Shown: in pieces, positions 33,904-42,906 of the stretch
Position numbering within the stretch: position 1 is the stretch's first letter
Layout of the letters: the number at the start of each line of letters is the position of its first letter
Source of the DNA: Buttiauxella gaviniae
GTDB lineage: Bacteria > Pseudomonadota > Gammaproteobacteria > Enterobacterales > Enterobacteriaceae
Reading direction: 5' to 3'
Assembly (NCBI RefSeq): GCF_040786275.1
Contig: NZ_JBFMVT010000002.1
Location: 4,340,001 to 4,404,000 of the forward strand
Length of the DNA: 64,000 bases
The notes under the pieces: generated by a model
What the model saw: only the letters and a program-made list of their open reading frames with translations
Database searches by the model: none
What the model was told of the DNA's origin: nothing
Translations under genes and position numbers: made by a program

Positions 33904-36900
33904 TTAAGCGGTGATCGCCTCCATCGCCTGCAAAATACGCTTGTCAGAAATCGGATACGGCGTCCCGAGTTGTTGAGCGAAGAAGCTGACGCGCAGCTCT
34001 TCAATCATCCAGCGAATCTCTTGCACGTCGTCGTCAACGCGGCGCGCTGGCGGCAGTTTATTCAGCCACTGCTGCCAGGTTTGCTGAACATGCTCCACTT
34101 TCAGCATTTGCACACGGTCGCGATGGGGATCGACCGCCATTTTCTCGAGGCGTTTCTCAATGGCTTGCAGGTAACGCAGCGTATCACCCAGGCGTTTGTG
34201 ACCATTGCCGGTCACAAACCCGCGATAAACCAGCCCGCTCATTTGCGCTTTTACATCCGACAATCCCAGCGCCATGGTCATATCCACGCGCCCTTTCAGC
34301 CGCTTGTTGATATTGAACACGGCGGTGAGGATTTGTTCGACCTGCTTCGCAATTTCCACCACGGTATCGTTAAGTTCAGCGCGGACTTTTTCATGCAGGG
34401 CTGCGAAGCCCTCCTCGCTCCACACCGGGCCGCCAGCCTGGGCAATCAGCTTATCTACGCCGCATGAGATGCAGTCGTCGATCAAATCCAGCACTTTGCC
34501 GTACGGGTTAAAGTACAGACCGAGCTTGGCTTTGTTCGGCAGTTTTTCATGCAGGTATTTAATCGGCGAGGGAATATTCAGCAGCAGTAATCGGCGCAAA
34601 CCGCGCCACATCGCCTGTTGCTGCTCCAGCGGGTTATCAAACAGTTTGATAGCCACGCTCTCTTTTTCATCCACCAGCGCCGGGAAGGCCTTCATGCGGT
34701 AGTTACCGCGTTTTTGTTCGTAGCTTTCCGGCAGCGAGCCGAAGCTCCAGATATGCAGACCGCTTTGTTCGATACCATCGTCCGCCACCGCCGAGAGCGT
34801 TTGCTGGACTTTATCTTTCAGGCCGCCTTTCAACTCGGTGAGGTCTTTGCCCTCTTTGAGTTTTTTGTTGTGCTCATCGACAATGCGGAAAGTCATTTTC
34901 AGGTGATCGGGCACCTGATCCCAGTGCCAGTCTTCGCGGTCAATGGTGATGCCCGACATGCGGCGGAACTCACGTTCCAGACTTTCCAGCAGCGGCAGTT
35001 CAAGCGGCGTGGCGCGGCCCAGGAATGCTTCTGCGTAGTTGGGTGCCGGCACAAAGTTACGACGCACCGGTTTAGGCAATGACTTAATCAGCGCGATCAC
35101 CAGTTCACGGCGCACGCCGGGAATCTGCCATTCAAAACCGGCCTCTTCGACCTGGTTTAACAGCGGCAGCGGAATGTGCACCGTTACGCCATCGGCGTCT
35201 GCGCCCGGTTCAAACTGATAGGTCAGGCGCAGCTTGAGATTGCCCTGATGCCAGAAGTTCGGATAGTCGAGTTTGCTGACCTGTTCCGCGCCCTCTTTTA
35301 TCAGCATGCTCTTTTCGAAATTGAGCAGATCCGGCGTCTCTTTGCTGGCCTTTTTCCACCAGTTATCAAAGTGACGGGTAGAAATGACGTCGTGAGCGAT
35401 GCGTTGGTCGTAAAACTCAAACAGCGTGTCGTCGTCCACCAGAATGTCGCGGCGGCGGGACTTATGCTCAAGCTCTTCAATTTCATTGCGCAGTTTGAGG
35501 TTGTCGCGGAAGAACGCGTGGCGCGTCTGCCAGTCGCCTTCCACCAGCGCGTGACGGATGAACAGCTCGCGGCATAGCGCCGGGTCAATCTGGCTGTAGT
35601 TAACGCTGCGGGCAGCCACAATCGGCAAACCGTAGAGTGTGACTTTTTCTGTCGCCATCACCGCGCCCTGCGATTTCTCCCAGTGCGGTTCGCTGTACGA
35701 GCGTTTCAGCAAGTGTTGCGCCAGCGGTTCCACCCATTCCGGGTCGATACGCGCCGCAATGCGCCCCCACAGACGGCTGGTTTCCACCAGTTCGGCGACC
35801 ATCGTCCATTTTGGCGGTTTCTTAAATAAGCCGGAGCCTGGGAAGATGGAGAAACGGGCATTACGCGCGCCGGTATACTCCTGTTTATCCGCATCTTTCT
35901 GGCCAATGTGAGAAAGCAAACCGGTCAGCAAGGCGCAATGCACCGAGCGGAAATCAGCCGGTTCACTGTTAATCGCAAGGCCGAGTTCTTTCACCACCTG
36001 ACGCAGTTGGGTGTAAATATCCTGCCATTCACGCACCCGCAGGTAGTTCAGATAGTCGAGTTTGCACTGGCGGCGGAACTGATTAGACGACAGCTCTTTT
36101 TGCTGCTCGCCGAGGTAGTTCCAGAGATTCACAAAGCTCAGGAAGTCAGATTCTTTATCGTGGAAGCGGCGATGTTTTTCGTCGGACGCCTGCTGTTTGT
36201 CCATCGGGCGTTCGCGCGGGTCCTGAATCGACAGGCCAGCGGTAATAATCATCACTTCACGCACACATCCAAATTTCTGCGCCTCCAGCACCATACGCGC
36301 CAGGCGCGGGTCGACCGGTAGCTGTGAAAGCTGGCGGCCAAGCTGCGTGAGTTTATAGACGCTAAGATCGGCTTCGCTGGTGATCGCCCCAAGCTCTTCA
36401 AGCAGGCGTACGCCGTCCTGAATATTGCGTTTGTCCGGCGCTTCAACAAACGGGAACGCGGCGATATCGCCCAGGCCGAGCGCCGTCATCTGCAAAATAA
36501 CGGAGGCCAGGTTGGTGCGCAGAATTTCCGGATCGGTAAATTCCGGACGTGACAGGAAATCGTCTTCGGAATAGAGGCGAATACAGATCCCGTCAGAAAC
36601 GCGGCCACAGCGGCCTTTACGCTGGTTGGCAGAGGCTTGCGAAACCGGTTCAATCGGCAGGCGCTGCACTTTGGTGCGATAACTGTAGCGACTGATACGC
36701 GCGGTACCGGGGTCGATAACGTATTTAATGCCCGGCACCGTCAGCGAGGTTTCAGCGACGTTGGTGGCCAGCACAATGCGACGCCCGACGTGTGACTGGA
36801 AGACGCGGTTTTGCTCGCTATTTGAAAGGCGCGCATACAGCGGCAGCACTTCGGTGTGCGGCAAATTCAGTTTGTTTAACGCATCAGCGGTATCGCGAAT

Positions 36901-37803
36901 TTCGCGCTCGCCGCTCATGAAGATCAGGATGTCTCCGGCACTTTCATGCCCAAGCTCATCGACCGCATCAAAAATCGCCTGCAATTGGTCGCGGTCGGTA
37001 TCGTCGGCATCTTCCACAATCGGGCGATAGCGCACTTCTACCGGATAAGTTCGGCCAGAAACTTCGATGATGGGCGCATTATTGAAATGGCGCGAGAAGC
37101 GTTCCGGGTCGATGGTCGCAGAAGTAATAATAATTTTCAGGTCAGGACGGCGCGGCAAAAGCTCACGCAGGTAACCGAGCAGGAAATCGATGTTCAGACT
37201 GCGTTCGTGCGCTTCATCAATGATGATGGTGTCATATTGCATCAGCAGACGGTCTTGCTGAATCTCAGCAAGCAAAATACCGTCTGTCATCAGTTTGACC
37301 ATGGTGTTTTCGCTGACGTGGTCAGTAAAACGCACTTTATACCCGACGCAACCGCCCGGCTCCGTTTGCAGCTCTTCGGCAATTCGGTTGGCAACGGTTC
37401 GCGCGGCAAGACGGCGCGGCTGCGTGTGGCCAATCAGGCCTTTAATTCCGCGCCCTAACTCCATGCAGATTTTCGGCAACTGCGTGGTTTTCCCCGAGCC
37501 GGTTTCACCCGCGACGATAACCACCTGGTTGTCGCGAATAGCATCGAAAATGTCCTGTTTTTTCTGGCTGACAGGCAGGTTTTCAGGGTAGGTAATGTTC
37601 GGGCGAGACGCTTCACGAAGCAGGACCTTACCGGATGCCGCTTCGATCTCCTGAGACAGAGAATCAAACACGGCCTGCTGCGATTCAGGATTTTTCACCT
37701 TCTTTGCGCCGTGAATGCGACGGGAGAAGCGTTGCTTGTCGCGCAGCATTAGCCCATCTAACTGGGAGAATAATGAGGTGATTGAGGGTTTTGTATTTTG
37801 CAT
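33904..37803 (-). CDS. hrpA: HrpA, DEAH-box ATP-dependent RNA helicase
   Basis: A 1299-residue orthologue of E. coli HrpA (1300 residues), which resolves stalled or collided ribosomes and acts in mRNA processing. In order: N-terminal extension, helicase core with Walker A AGETGSGKTT, DEAH in IIDEAHERSLN, SATIDPERFS, and motif VI QRKGRCGRVSDG, then winged-helix/HA2, OB-like and the long C-terminal DUF3418 region. An in-frame extension to 37908 exists, but the conserved N-terminus begins at the ATG at 37803 and the length then equals that of E. coli. Neither start has a strong ribosome binding site. azoR is divergent, as in E. coli. Confidence 0.95.
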   Translation of the reverse strand: MQNTKPSITSLFSQLDGLMLRDKQRFSRRIHGAKKVKNPESQQAVFDSLSQEIEAASGKVLLREASRPNITYPENLPVSQKKQDIFDAIRDNQVVIVAGETGSGKTTQLPKICMELGRGIKGLIGHTQPRRLAARTVANRIAEELQTEPGGCVGYKVRFTDHVSENTMVKLMTDGILLAEIQQDRLLMQYDTIIIDEAHERSLNIDFLLGYLRELLPRRPDLKIIITSATIDPERFSRHFNNAPIIEVSGRTYPVEVRYRPIVEDADDTDRDQLQAIFDAVDELGHESAGDILIFMSGEREIRDTADALNKLNLPHTEVLPLYARLSNSEQNRVFQSHVGRRIVLATNVAETSLTVPGIKYVIDPGTARISRYSYRTKVQRLPIEPVSQASANQRKGRCGRVSDGICIRLYSEDDFLSRPEFTDPEILRTNLASVILQMTALGLGDIAAFPFVEAPDKRNIQDGVRLLEELGAITSEADLSVYKLTQLGRQLSQLPVDPRLARMVLEAQKFGCVREVMIITAGLSIQDPRERPMDKQQASDEKHRRFHDKESDFLSFVNLWNYLGEQQKELSSNQFRRQCKLDYLNYLRVREWQDIYTQLRQVVKELGLAINSEPADFRSVHCALLTGLLSHIGQKDADKQEYTGARNARFSIFPGSGLFKKPPKWTMVAELVETSRLWGRIAARIDPEWVEPLAQHLLKRSYSEPHWEKSQGAVMATEKVTLYGLPIVAARSVNYSQIDPALCRELFIRHALVEGDWQTRHAFFRDNLKLRNEIEELEHKSRRRDILVDDDTLFEFYDQRIAHDVISTRHFDNWWKKASKETPDLLNFEKSMLIKEGAEQVSKLDYPNFWHQGNLKLRLTYQFEPGADADGVTVHIPLPLLNQVEEAGFEWQIPGVRRELVIALIKSLPKPVRRNFVPAPNYAEAFLGRATPLELPLLESLEREFRRMSGITIDREDWHWDQVPDHLKMTFRIVDEHNKKLKEGKDLTELKGGLKDKVQQTLSAVADDGIEQSGLHIWSFGSLPESYEQKRGNYRMKAFPALVDEKESVAIKLFDNPLEQQQAMWRGLRRLLLLNIPSPIKYLHEKLPNKAKLGLYFNPYGKVLDLIDDCISCGVDKLIAQAGGPVWSEEGFAALHEKVRAELNDTVVEIAKQVEQILTAVFNINKRLKGRVDMTMALGLSDVKAQMSGLVYRGFVTGNGHKRLGDTLRYLQAIEKRLEKMAVDPHRDRVQMLKVEHVQQTWQQWLNKLPPARRVDDDVQEIRWMIEELRVSFFAQQLGTPYPISDKRILQAMEAITA

Positions 37804-37953
37804 AGCGTCATCATCATGGCAGAGCACTGCCGGAAAAGTCTTTTTCGTGAATTGTTCGTAGATTACCACAACACACTCTTCGTCGCCTTGTTCAATAAAA
37901 TCGAACATTGAGTTCGATATATTGCGCTATCTCTGTAAGCGGATTGTGAATAA

Positions 37954-38616
<663 letters not shown>

Positions 38617-38635
38617 TATTTCACGAATTAAATTT

Positions 38636-38665
38636 AAAAACGGCAAACTTAGGTTTGCCGTTTTT
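38636..38665. terminator. Bidirectional terminator after azoR
   Basis: Thirteen-bp stem AAAAACGGCAAAC / GTTTGCCGTTTTT with loop TTAG, ending in a T-run on the plus strand and an A-run before it, so it can serve azoR and the converging small gene. Confidence 0.9.
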
Positions 38666-38669
38666 TATG

Positions 38670-38864
38670 TTACAAAAAAAGAAAGATTAATAAGAAAGAG
38701 GAAATTAAAAACGACAGCCCAAACCATTGGGTATAAAGCAGCGTAAAAGCCAAAAGACAATTCATTGCCCACCACGTAAATACCCGCCTGTGCAGCCTGT
38801 TCCAGTCATACTGTGGATAGCAATATTTCAGAATACAAATCGTTATCGTTGTGAGAATAATCAT
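38670..38864 (-). CDS. Small membrane protein, unknown
   Basis: A 64-residue frame with two probable membrane helices (about 1-11 and 34-62, the latter rich in Leu and Phe) around a short charged turn (YDWNRLHRR). I do not recognise a family. Support: it ends five bases from a bidirectional terminator and its length and hydrophobicity are unlike chance frames. Against: the start has only a weak GGA at nine bases. A neighbouring palindrome at 38901-38921 could be its operator. Confidence 0.45.
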   Translation of the reverse strand: MIILTTITICILKYCYPQYDWNRLHRRVFTWWAMNCLLAFTLLYTQWFGLSFLISSFLLIFLFL

Positions 38865-38900
38865 ATCATTACATCCGTGAAACGCAGGCAGGGCTTAGGG

Positions 38901-38921
38901 TTGAACGGGATTCACGTTCAA
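38901..38921. repeat. Perfect inverted repeat TTGAACG-N7-CGTTCAA
   Basis: Two seven-base arms separated by seven bases, 37 bases upstream of the small membrane protein frame. The dimensions fit a dimeric repressor operator. The remaining sequence to 39116 is AT-rich with no gene that I can support. Confidence 0.45.
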
Positions 38922-39116
38922 TATGCTTTAAGTTAATTTCACGCAATATTAACGATGGAAAAATTCTTTTGCAATTAGTGTGATTAAATAAAAATAAACA
39001 CAATATATCAATAAGTTGCATTAGATAAATATCGAATTGATAATTCTGATGAATGTGAAATTAATTATGTATTGGGAGAGGTTATATTAAGCCAGAGGAA
39101 ATAAAACGGGGGAAAT

Positions 39117-39145
39117 AAAATGGGCGATATAATATCGCCCATTTT
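39117..39145 (-). terminator. Terminator of dat-ddc
   Basis: Thirteen-bp stem AAAATGGGCGATA / TATCGCCCATTTT with a three-base loop, ten bases past the ddc stop, followed by ATTT on the minus strand. Confidence 0.88.
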
Positions 39146-39154
39146 GTTATTAAC

Positions 39155-40627
39155 TTAGTTTGCCAGTAACGGCTGCGCAGTCTTTTCAACCAACGCCAGC
39201 AGGACTTTAATATCCTCAAGCGTTACGGTTGGGTTTAACAACGTCAGCTTCAGGCACGTCACACCGTTATGCTCGGTGACACCGACGTTCGCACGACCAG
39301 AGTCCAGCAACGCATCACCAATTTTCTGGTTCAGCAAAGCAATAGCAGTGTCATTGCTGAAAGCCTGCAATTCAGGGCGGAAGCGGAACAGAACGCTCGC
39401 CAGTTGTGGCTTCATCACCAGCTCAAGAGACGGCTGCTCAGTGACATACTGCGCCACTTCTTGCGCAAGCGTAACCCCATGATCGATGATCGCGGCATAT
39501 TGCTTCTGACCCAACGCTTCCAGGCCCATCCACAGTTTCAGTGCATCGAAACGGCGCGTGGTCTGCAAAGATTTGGACACCAGATTTGGCACGCCCTGCG
39601 CTTCGTCGAACTCAGAGTTCAGGTAAGCCGCCTGGTAGCGCATCAGTTCATAGTGGCGCGCTTCTTTGAGCAAGAAGGCACCGCAACTGATGGTCTGGAA
39701 GTATTGCTTATGGAAGTCCAGAGTAATGGAATCCACTAATTCAATACCGTCCAAATAGTCGCGATATTTCTCGGACATCAGCAATGCACCACCCCACGCC
39801 GCATCGACATGCACCCAAATCTGGTGCTGCGCTGCAAGCGTTGCGATTTCACGCAGTGGGTCGATGGCACCTGCATCGGTCGTACCCGCCGTTGCAACAA
39901 TCGCCAGGATCTGCTCACCGTTTGCCTGAGCCTGCGCCACTTTCTCACGCAGATCGTTAAGATCCATGCGTGCGAATTCGTCGGTTTTCACCAGCGTCAC
40001 AGATTGGTAGCCGAGGCCCATCAAAGCCATGTTCTTTTGCACAGAGAAGTGCGCATTTTCAGAACAGAGTACTTTGATTTTTCTCAGATCGCCGACCAAA
40101 CCATCCTGCTGAATAGAGTGGCCAAGACGCGCGAAGAACGCATCGCGCGCCAGCATCAGACCCATCAGGTTACTTTGGGTCCCGCCGCTAGTGAACACAC
40201 CCGCGTCGCCTGCCTGATAACCCACTTGAGCACGCAGCCATTCAATCAGCTTCATCTCGATGATGGTCGCTGACGGGCTTTGGTCCCAGGAGTCCATGCT
40301 CTGGTTAGTGGCGTTGATCAACACTTCCGCCGCCTGGCTTATCACCAGACTTGGGCAGTGCAAATGCGCGACACACTGTGGGTGATGCACCGACAGGCTA
40401 TCTTTTAAAAAGTATTCGACAGCACGTTCGATGGCAGCCTGGTTACCCAGGCCTTCACGGTTAAAATCCAGTTGAATGCGTTCGCGCAGTTCAGCTACGG
40501 ATTTACCTTGATACATCTCCGGCTGTTGCAGCCACTGCACAACGGCTGCGCTCGTTTGTGCAATTGCCTGCTGATAGGCTTCAGTGCTTTCCGCTGAGCC
40601 TGCCAGAATCGGGTTTAATTCAGACAT
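39155..40627 (-). CDS. ddc: L-2,4-diaminobutyrate decarboxylase
   Basis: A 490-residue PLP-dependent group II decarboxylase that converts L-2,4-diaminobutyrate to 1,3-diaminopropane. Motifs: VHVDAAWGGALL (His/Asp that contact PLP), TLDFHKQYFQ with the Schiff-base lysine near 305, and TSGGTQSNLMGLMLARD. It follows the transaminase gene by 18 bases on the same strand, and the two catalyse consecutive steps. E. coli K-12 lacks this pair; Enterobacter and Acinetobacter have it. 1,3-diaminopropane can serve as a polyamine or siderophore precursor; no siderophore genes are seen here. Confidence 0.93.
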   Translation of the reverse strand: MSELNPILAGSAESTEAYQQAIAQTSAAVVQWLQQPEMYQGKSVAELRERIQLDFNREGLGNQAAIERAVEYFLKDSLSVHHPQCVAHLHCPSLVISQAAEVLINATNQSMDSWDQSPSATIIEMKLIEWLRAQVGYQAGDAGVFTSGGTQSNLMGLMLARDAFFARLGHSIQQDGLVGDLRKIKVLCSENAHFSVQKNMALMGLGYQSVTLVKTDEFARMDLNDLREKVAQAQANGEQILAIVATAGTTDAGAIDPLREIATLAAQHQIWVHVDAAWGGALLMSEKYRDYLDGIELVDSITLDFHKQYFQTISCGAFLLKEARHYELMRYQAAYLNSEFDEAQGVPNLVSKSLQTTRRFDALKLWMGLEALGQKQYAAIIDHGVTLAQEVAQYVTEQPSLELVMKPQLASVLFRFRPELQAFSNDTAIALLNQKIGDALLDSGRANVGVTEHNGVTCLKLTLLNPTVTLEDIKVLLALVEKTAQPLLAN

Positions 40628-40645
40628 CGTGGTTATTCACTCCAC

Positions 40646-42031
40646 TCAAACAGGCTTGATGCCAGCCGCTAACAGCGCCTGCTCAAACTTGTCGAGGAAA
40701 ATAGCCAGCTCATCATTAGTGATAAGCAGAGATGGCAGCAGACGCAGTACCACGCCGTTACGGCCACCGCGCTCCAGAATCAGACCGGCTTTGAAGCAGT
40801 TTTTCTGCAGCAGTGCGGCCAACTCAGGGTCGGATGGGTAGCAACCCATGTGATCTTTGGCTTCGTTTGGTTTAACAATTTCAATACCGATCATTAAGCC
40901 CAGACCACGCACCTGACCGATAACCGGGTAACGTTTTTGCAGGTTAGCCAGTTGGCCTTTCAACCATTCGCCCTGAGCTGCCACTTTCTCAGCGATCTTG
41001 TTTTCAGTCAGATACTTGAGGGTGGTCAGGCCAGTTGCCATCGCCAATTGGTTACCACGGAAGGTACCGGTGTGGTGGCCTGGTGACCATGCATCGAATG
41101 CTTTCTTGATGCCCAGAACGGCCAACGGTAAGCCACCGCCAACGGCTTTAGACATCACGATGATGTCTGGCTCAATACCTGCGTGCTCGTAGGCGAACAG
41201 TTTACCGGTACGGCAGAAACCAGCCTGAACTTCATCGATGATCAGCAGAATGCCGTGTTCTTGGGTCACTTTACGGATGCGCTGCAACCACTCTTTCGGT
41301 GCCGGGTTAACGCCGCCTTCACCCTGAACCGCTTCCAGAATGACCGCCGCAGGTTTGCGCACGCCACTCTCAACGTCGTTGATCAGGTTTTCGAAGTAAT
41401 AGGTTAATGCTTTAACGCCAGCTTCACCGCCAATACCCAGCGGGCAGCGGTACTGATGTGGGTAAGGCATAAACTGCACTTCAGGCATCATACCGTCGAC
41501 GGCTTCTTTCGGAGACAGGTTACCTGTTACGGAAAGTGCGCCGTGGGTCATGCCGTGATAGCCGCCGGAGAAGCTGATAATGCCTGAACGACCGGTCACT
41601 TTCTTAGCCAGTTTCAGTGCAGCTTCAACCGCATCTGCACCGGATGGGCCGGTGAATTGCAGGCAATACTCTTTACCCTGTCCTGGCAATAAAGAGAGAA
41701 GATATTCAGAGAACTGATCTTTCAACGGAGTTGTAAGATCCAGTGTATGTAACGGCAAGCCGCTGGTAATGACATTTTGGATGCTTTGCAGCACGTCAGG
41801 GTGGTTATGCCCAAGAGCAAGCGTACCTGCACCAGCCAGGCAATCAAGATATTGATTATTCTCAACATCAGTGATCCAAACGCCGTTGGCCTGCGCAATT
41901 GCTAAAGGCAATTTACGTGGATAACTCCTAACATTCGATTCAAATTCAGCCTGTCTAGCCAAATAGGTTTCATTGTTACCATTTAATGAATTAGCACCTA
42001 AACTATCAATACGGACTTTATCCGTCATCAT
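40646..42031 (-). CDS. dat: Diaminobutyrate-2-oxoglutarate transaminase
   Basis: A 461-residue class III PLP aminotransferase that makes L-2,4-diaminobutyrate from aspartate semialdehyde with glutamate as donor. Motifs: [48 protein letters not shown] and [15 protein letters not shown] with the PLP lysine near 293. The start has two adjacent ATGs (42031 and 42028) behind GGGAGAG; the second has the better spacing. First gene of the two-gene operon with ddc, transcribed from the sigma-70 promoter at 42117-42145. Confidence 0.94.
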   Translation of the reverse strand: MMTDKVRIDSLGANSLNGNNETYLARQAEFESNVRSYPRKLPLAIAQANGVWITDVENNQYLDCLAGAGTLALGHNHPDVLQSIQNVITSGLPLHTLDLTTPLKDQFSEYLLSLLPGQGKEYCLQFTGPSGADAVEAALKLAKKVTGRSGIISFSGGYHGMTHGALSVTGNLSPKEAVDGMMPEVQFMPYPHQYRCPLGIGGEAGVKALTYYFENLINDVESGVRKPAAVILEAVQGEGGVNPAPKEWLQRIRKVTQEHGILLIIDEVQAGFCRTGKLFAYEHAGIEPDIIVMSKAVGGGLPLAVLGIKKAFDAWSPGHHTGTFRGNQLAMATGLTTLKYLTENKIAEKVAAQGEWLKGQLANLQKRYPVIGQVRGLGLMIGIEIVKPNEAKDHMGCYPSDPELAALLQKNCFKAGLILERGGRNGVVLRLLPSLLITNDELAIFLDKFEQALLAAGIKPV

Positions 42032-42116
42032 ATCTCTCCCACAGCTGCCGGTTCGTTAATTAGGCAGTTGAATTAATGAATGTCGAAAAACTGACCACTA
42101 TGTAAAAAACGCCGTC

Positions 42117-42145
42117 AATATAGGTTCTTTTGACGCGCTACTCAA
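42117..42145 (-). promoter_or_regulatory. Sigma-70 promoter of dat-ddc
   Basis: Minus-strand TTGAGT (four of six), a 17-base spacer and TATATT (five of six), with the expected start about 80 bases before the dat ATG. Confidence 0.65.
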
Positions 42146-42347
42146 TATTTTATTTTGTTAACGTCTGTATGTTGTACGAATGTTTTTATCATGTGCTTAT
42201 TATATGAAAATCAGTACGTTATATAACCAGCAGATTTTAATGCTGATAATGAATATTGAAATAGAGTTAAAAATTGACAAATTAAAGGTATGCAGCAGGA
42301 TAATTCTTAGGCGGATAATCCCTTATAAATTTAAAGAGATATATTTT

Positions 42348-42368
42348 AAACAGCATAATAGCCTGTTT
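42348..42368 (-). terminator. Possible weak terminator of ydbH-ynbE-ydbL
   Basis: Stem AAACAG / CTGTTT with a nine-base loop just past the ydbL stop, followed by TAAAATAT on the minus strand. Only six AT-rich pairs, so weak. Confidence 0.4.
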
Positions 42369-42376
42369 TGGGGATA

Positions 42377-42700
42377 TTATTTACGCATCCATTGACCGTT
42401 AATTCCGCGCACATACTCACCCGGCTGCGCCCGCGCGACCAGTTTTTGCCCTGCCAGTTCAGCAACCTGATTTGCTGAGATATTATTGCTGTCGGCCAGT
42501 TTTTGATAATTTTCTGAACGCGCGTCATTAATACTTTTTACCAGCGCCAGCGTCTCTTTGTCTTGTTTGATGGGCGCAATATAGCCGCTTAACGTCTCCC
42601 CCACGCGCCCTTGCTGGCGGGCTTCATTCAGCGTTAGCGCCAGAACCTGCTGGCTGAACACCATGCTCGCCAGTAACACGCACTTAACGATATTTTTCAT
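42377..42700 (-). CDS. ydbL: YdbL periplasmic protein (DUF1318)
   Basis: A 107-residue secreted protein matching E. coli YdbL (108 residues). Signal peptide 1-22 (VKCVLLASMVFSQQVLA), then the DUF1318 core with LNEARQQGRVGETLSGYI and VKSINDARSENYQKLA. The ATG at 42700 has AGGAG eight bases upstream; a GTG at 42709 overlapping the ynbE stop is a weaker choice. In E. coli YdbL works with YdbH and YnbE, modulating the assembly of their intermembrane bridge. Last gene of the operon. Confidence 0.93.
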   Translation of the reverse strand: MKNIVKCVLLASMVFSQQVLALTLNEARQQGRVGETLSGYIAPIKQDKETLALVKSINDARSENYQKLADSNNISANQVAELAGQKLVARAQPGEYVRGINGQWMRK

Positions 42701-42705
42701 GGTGC

Positions 42706-42906
42706 TCACTCCTGACCGAACAGATCGCTGCGATTTTTAATCAGCGTTTCAACGTCTTTATCCACTTTAATATGAATTTCATGCTCAATTTTCACGTTCA
42801 TATTAATGGTAATGGGATCTTTGGGTGCCGCGACTTCAATACGCGGCGTGCATCCTGTTAATGCCGGAATCCCTGTTAACAGGAGCATAGCGATGACAAT
42901 TCTCAT
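42706..42906 (-). CDS. ynbE: YnbE outer-membrane lipoprotein
   Basis: A 66-residue lipoprotein: signal peptide with lipobox ALTG-C (Cys19), then a short region TPRIEVAAPKDPITINMNVK that forms beta strands. In E. coli YnbE multimerises and binds the C-terminus of YdbH to complete a lipid bridge between the inner and outer membranes. Its ATG overlaps the ydbH stop (ATGA) and has TGAGGA before it, and its stop is six bases before the ydbL start, so the three are translationally linked. Confidence 0.92.
   Translation of the reverse strand: MRIVIAMLLLTGIPALTGCTPRIEVAAPKDPITINMNVKIEHEIHIKVDKDVETLIKNRSDLFGQE

Larger units (their letters stand above)
42032..42376. other. AT-rich gene-free region between dat and ydbL
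   Basis: 345 bases, strongly AT-rich compared with its neighbours. It holds the dat promoter and the weak ydbL terminator. A 71-codon plus-strand frame (42180-42395) runs through it and into the 3' end of ydbL, but has no ribosome binding site and is Ile/Lys-rich as expected of AT-rich non-coding DNA, so I do not call it a gene. Confidence 0.6.

Noticed and set aside
37804-37908. 35-residue N-terminal extension of HrpA
   Set aside because: The inner start gives the E. coli length, and the extension has no family similarity that I recognise.
42180-42395. 71-codon plus-strand frame between dat and ydbL
   Set aside because: AT-rich, rich in Ile and Lys, no ribosome binding site, and it overlaps the 3' end of ydbL.
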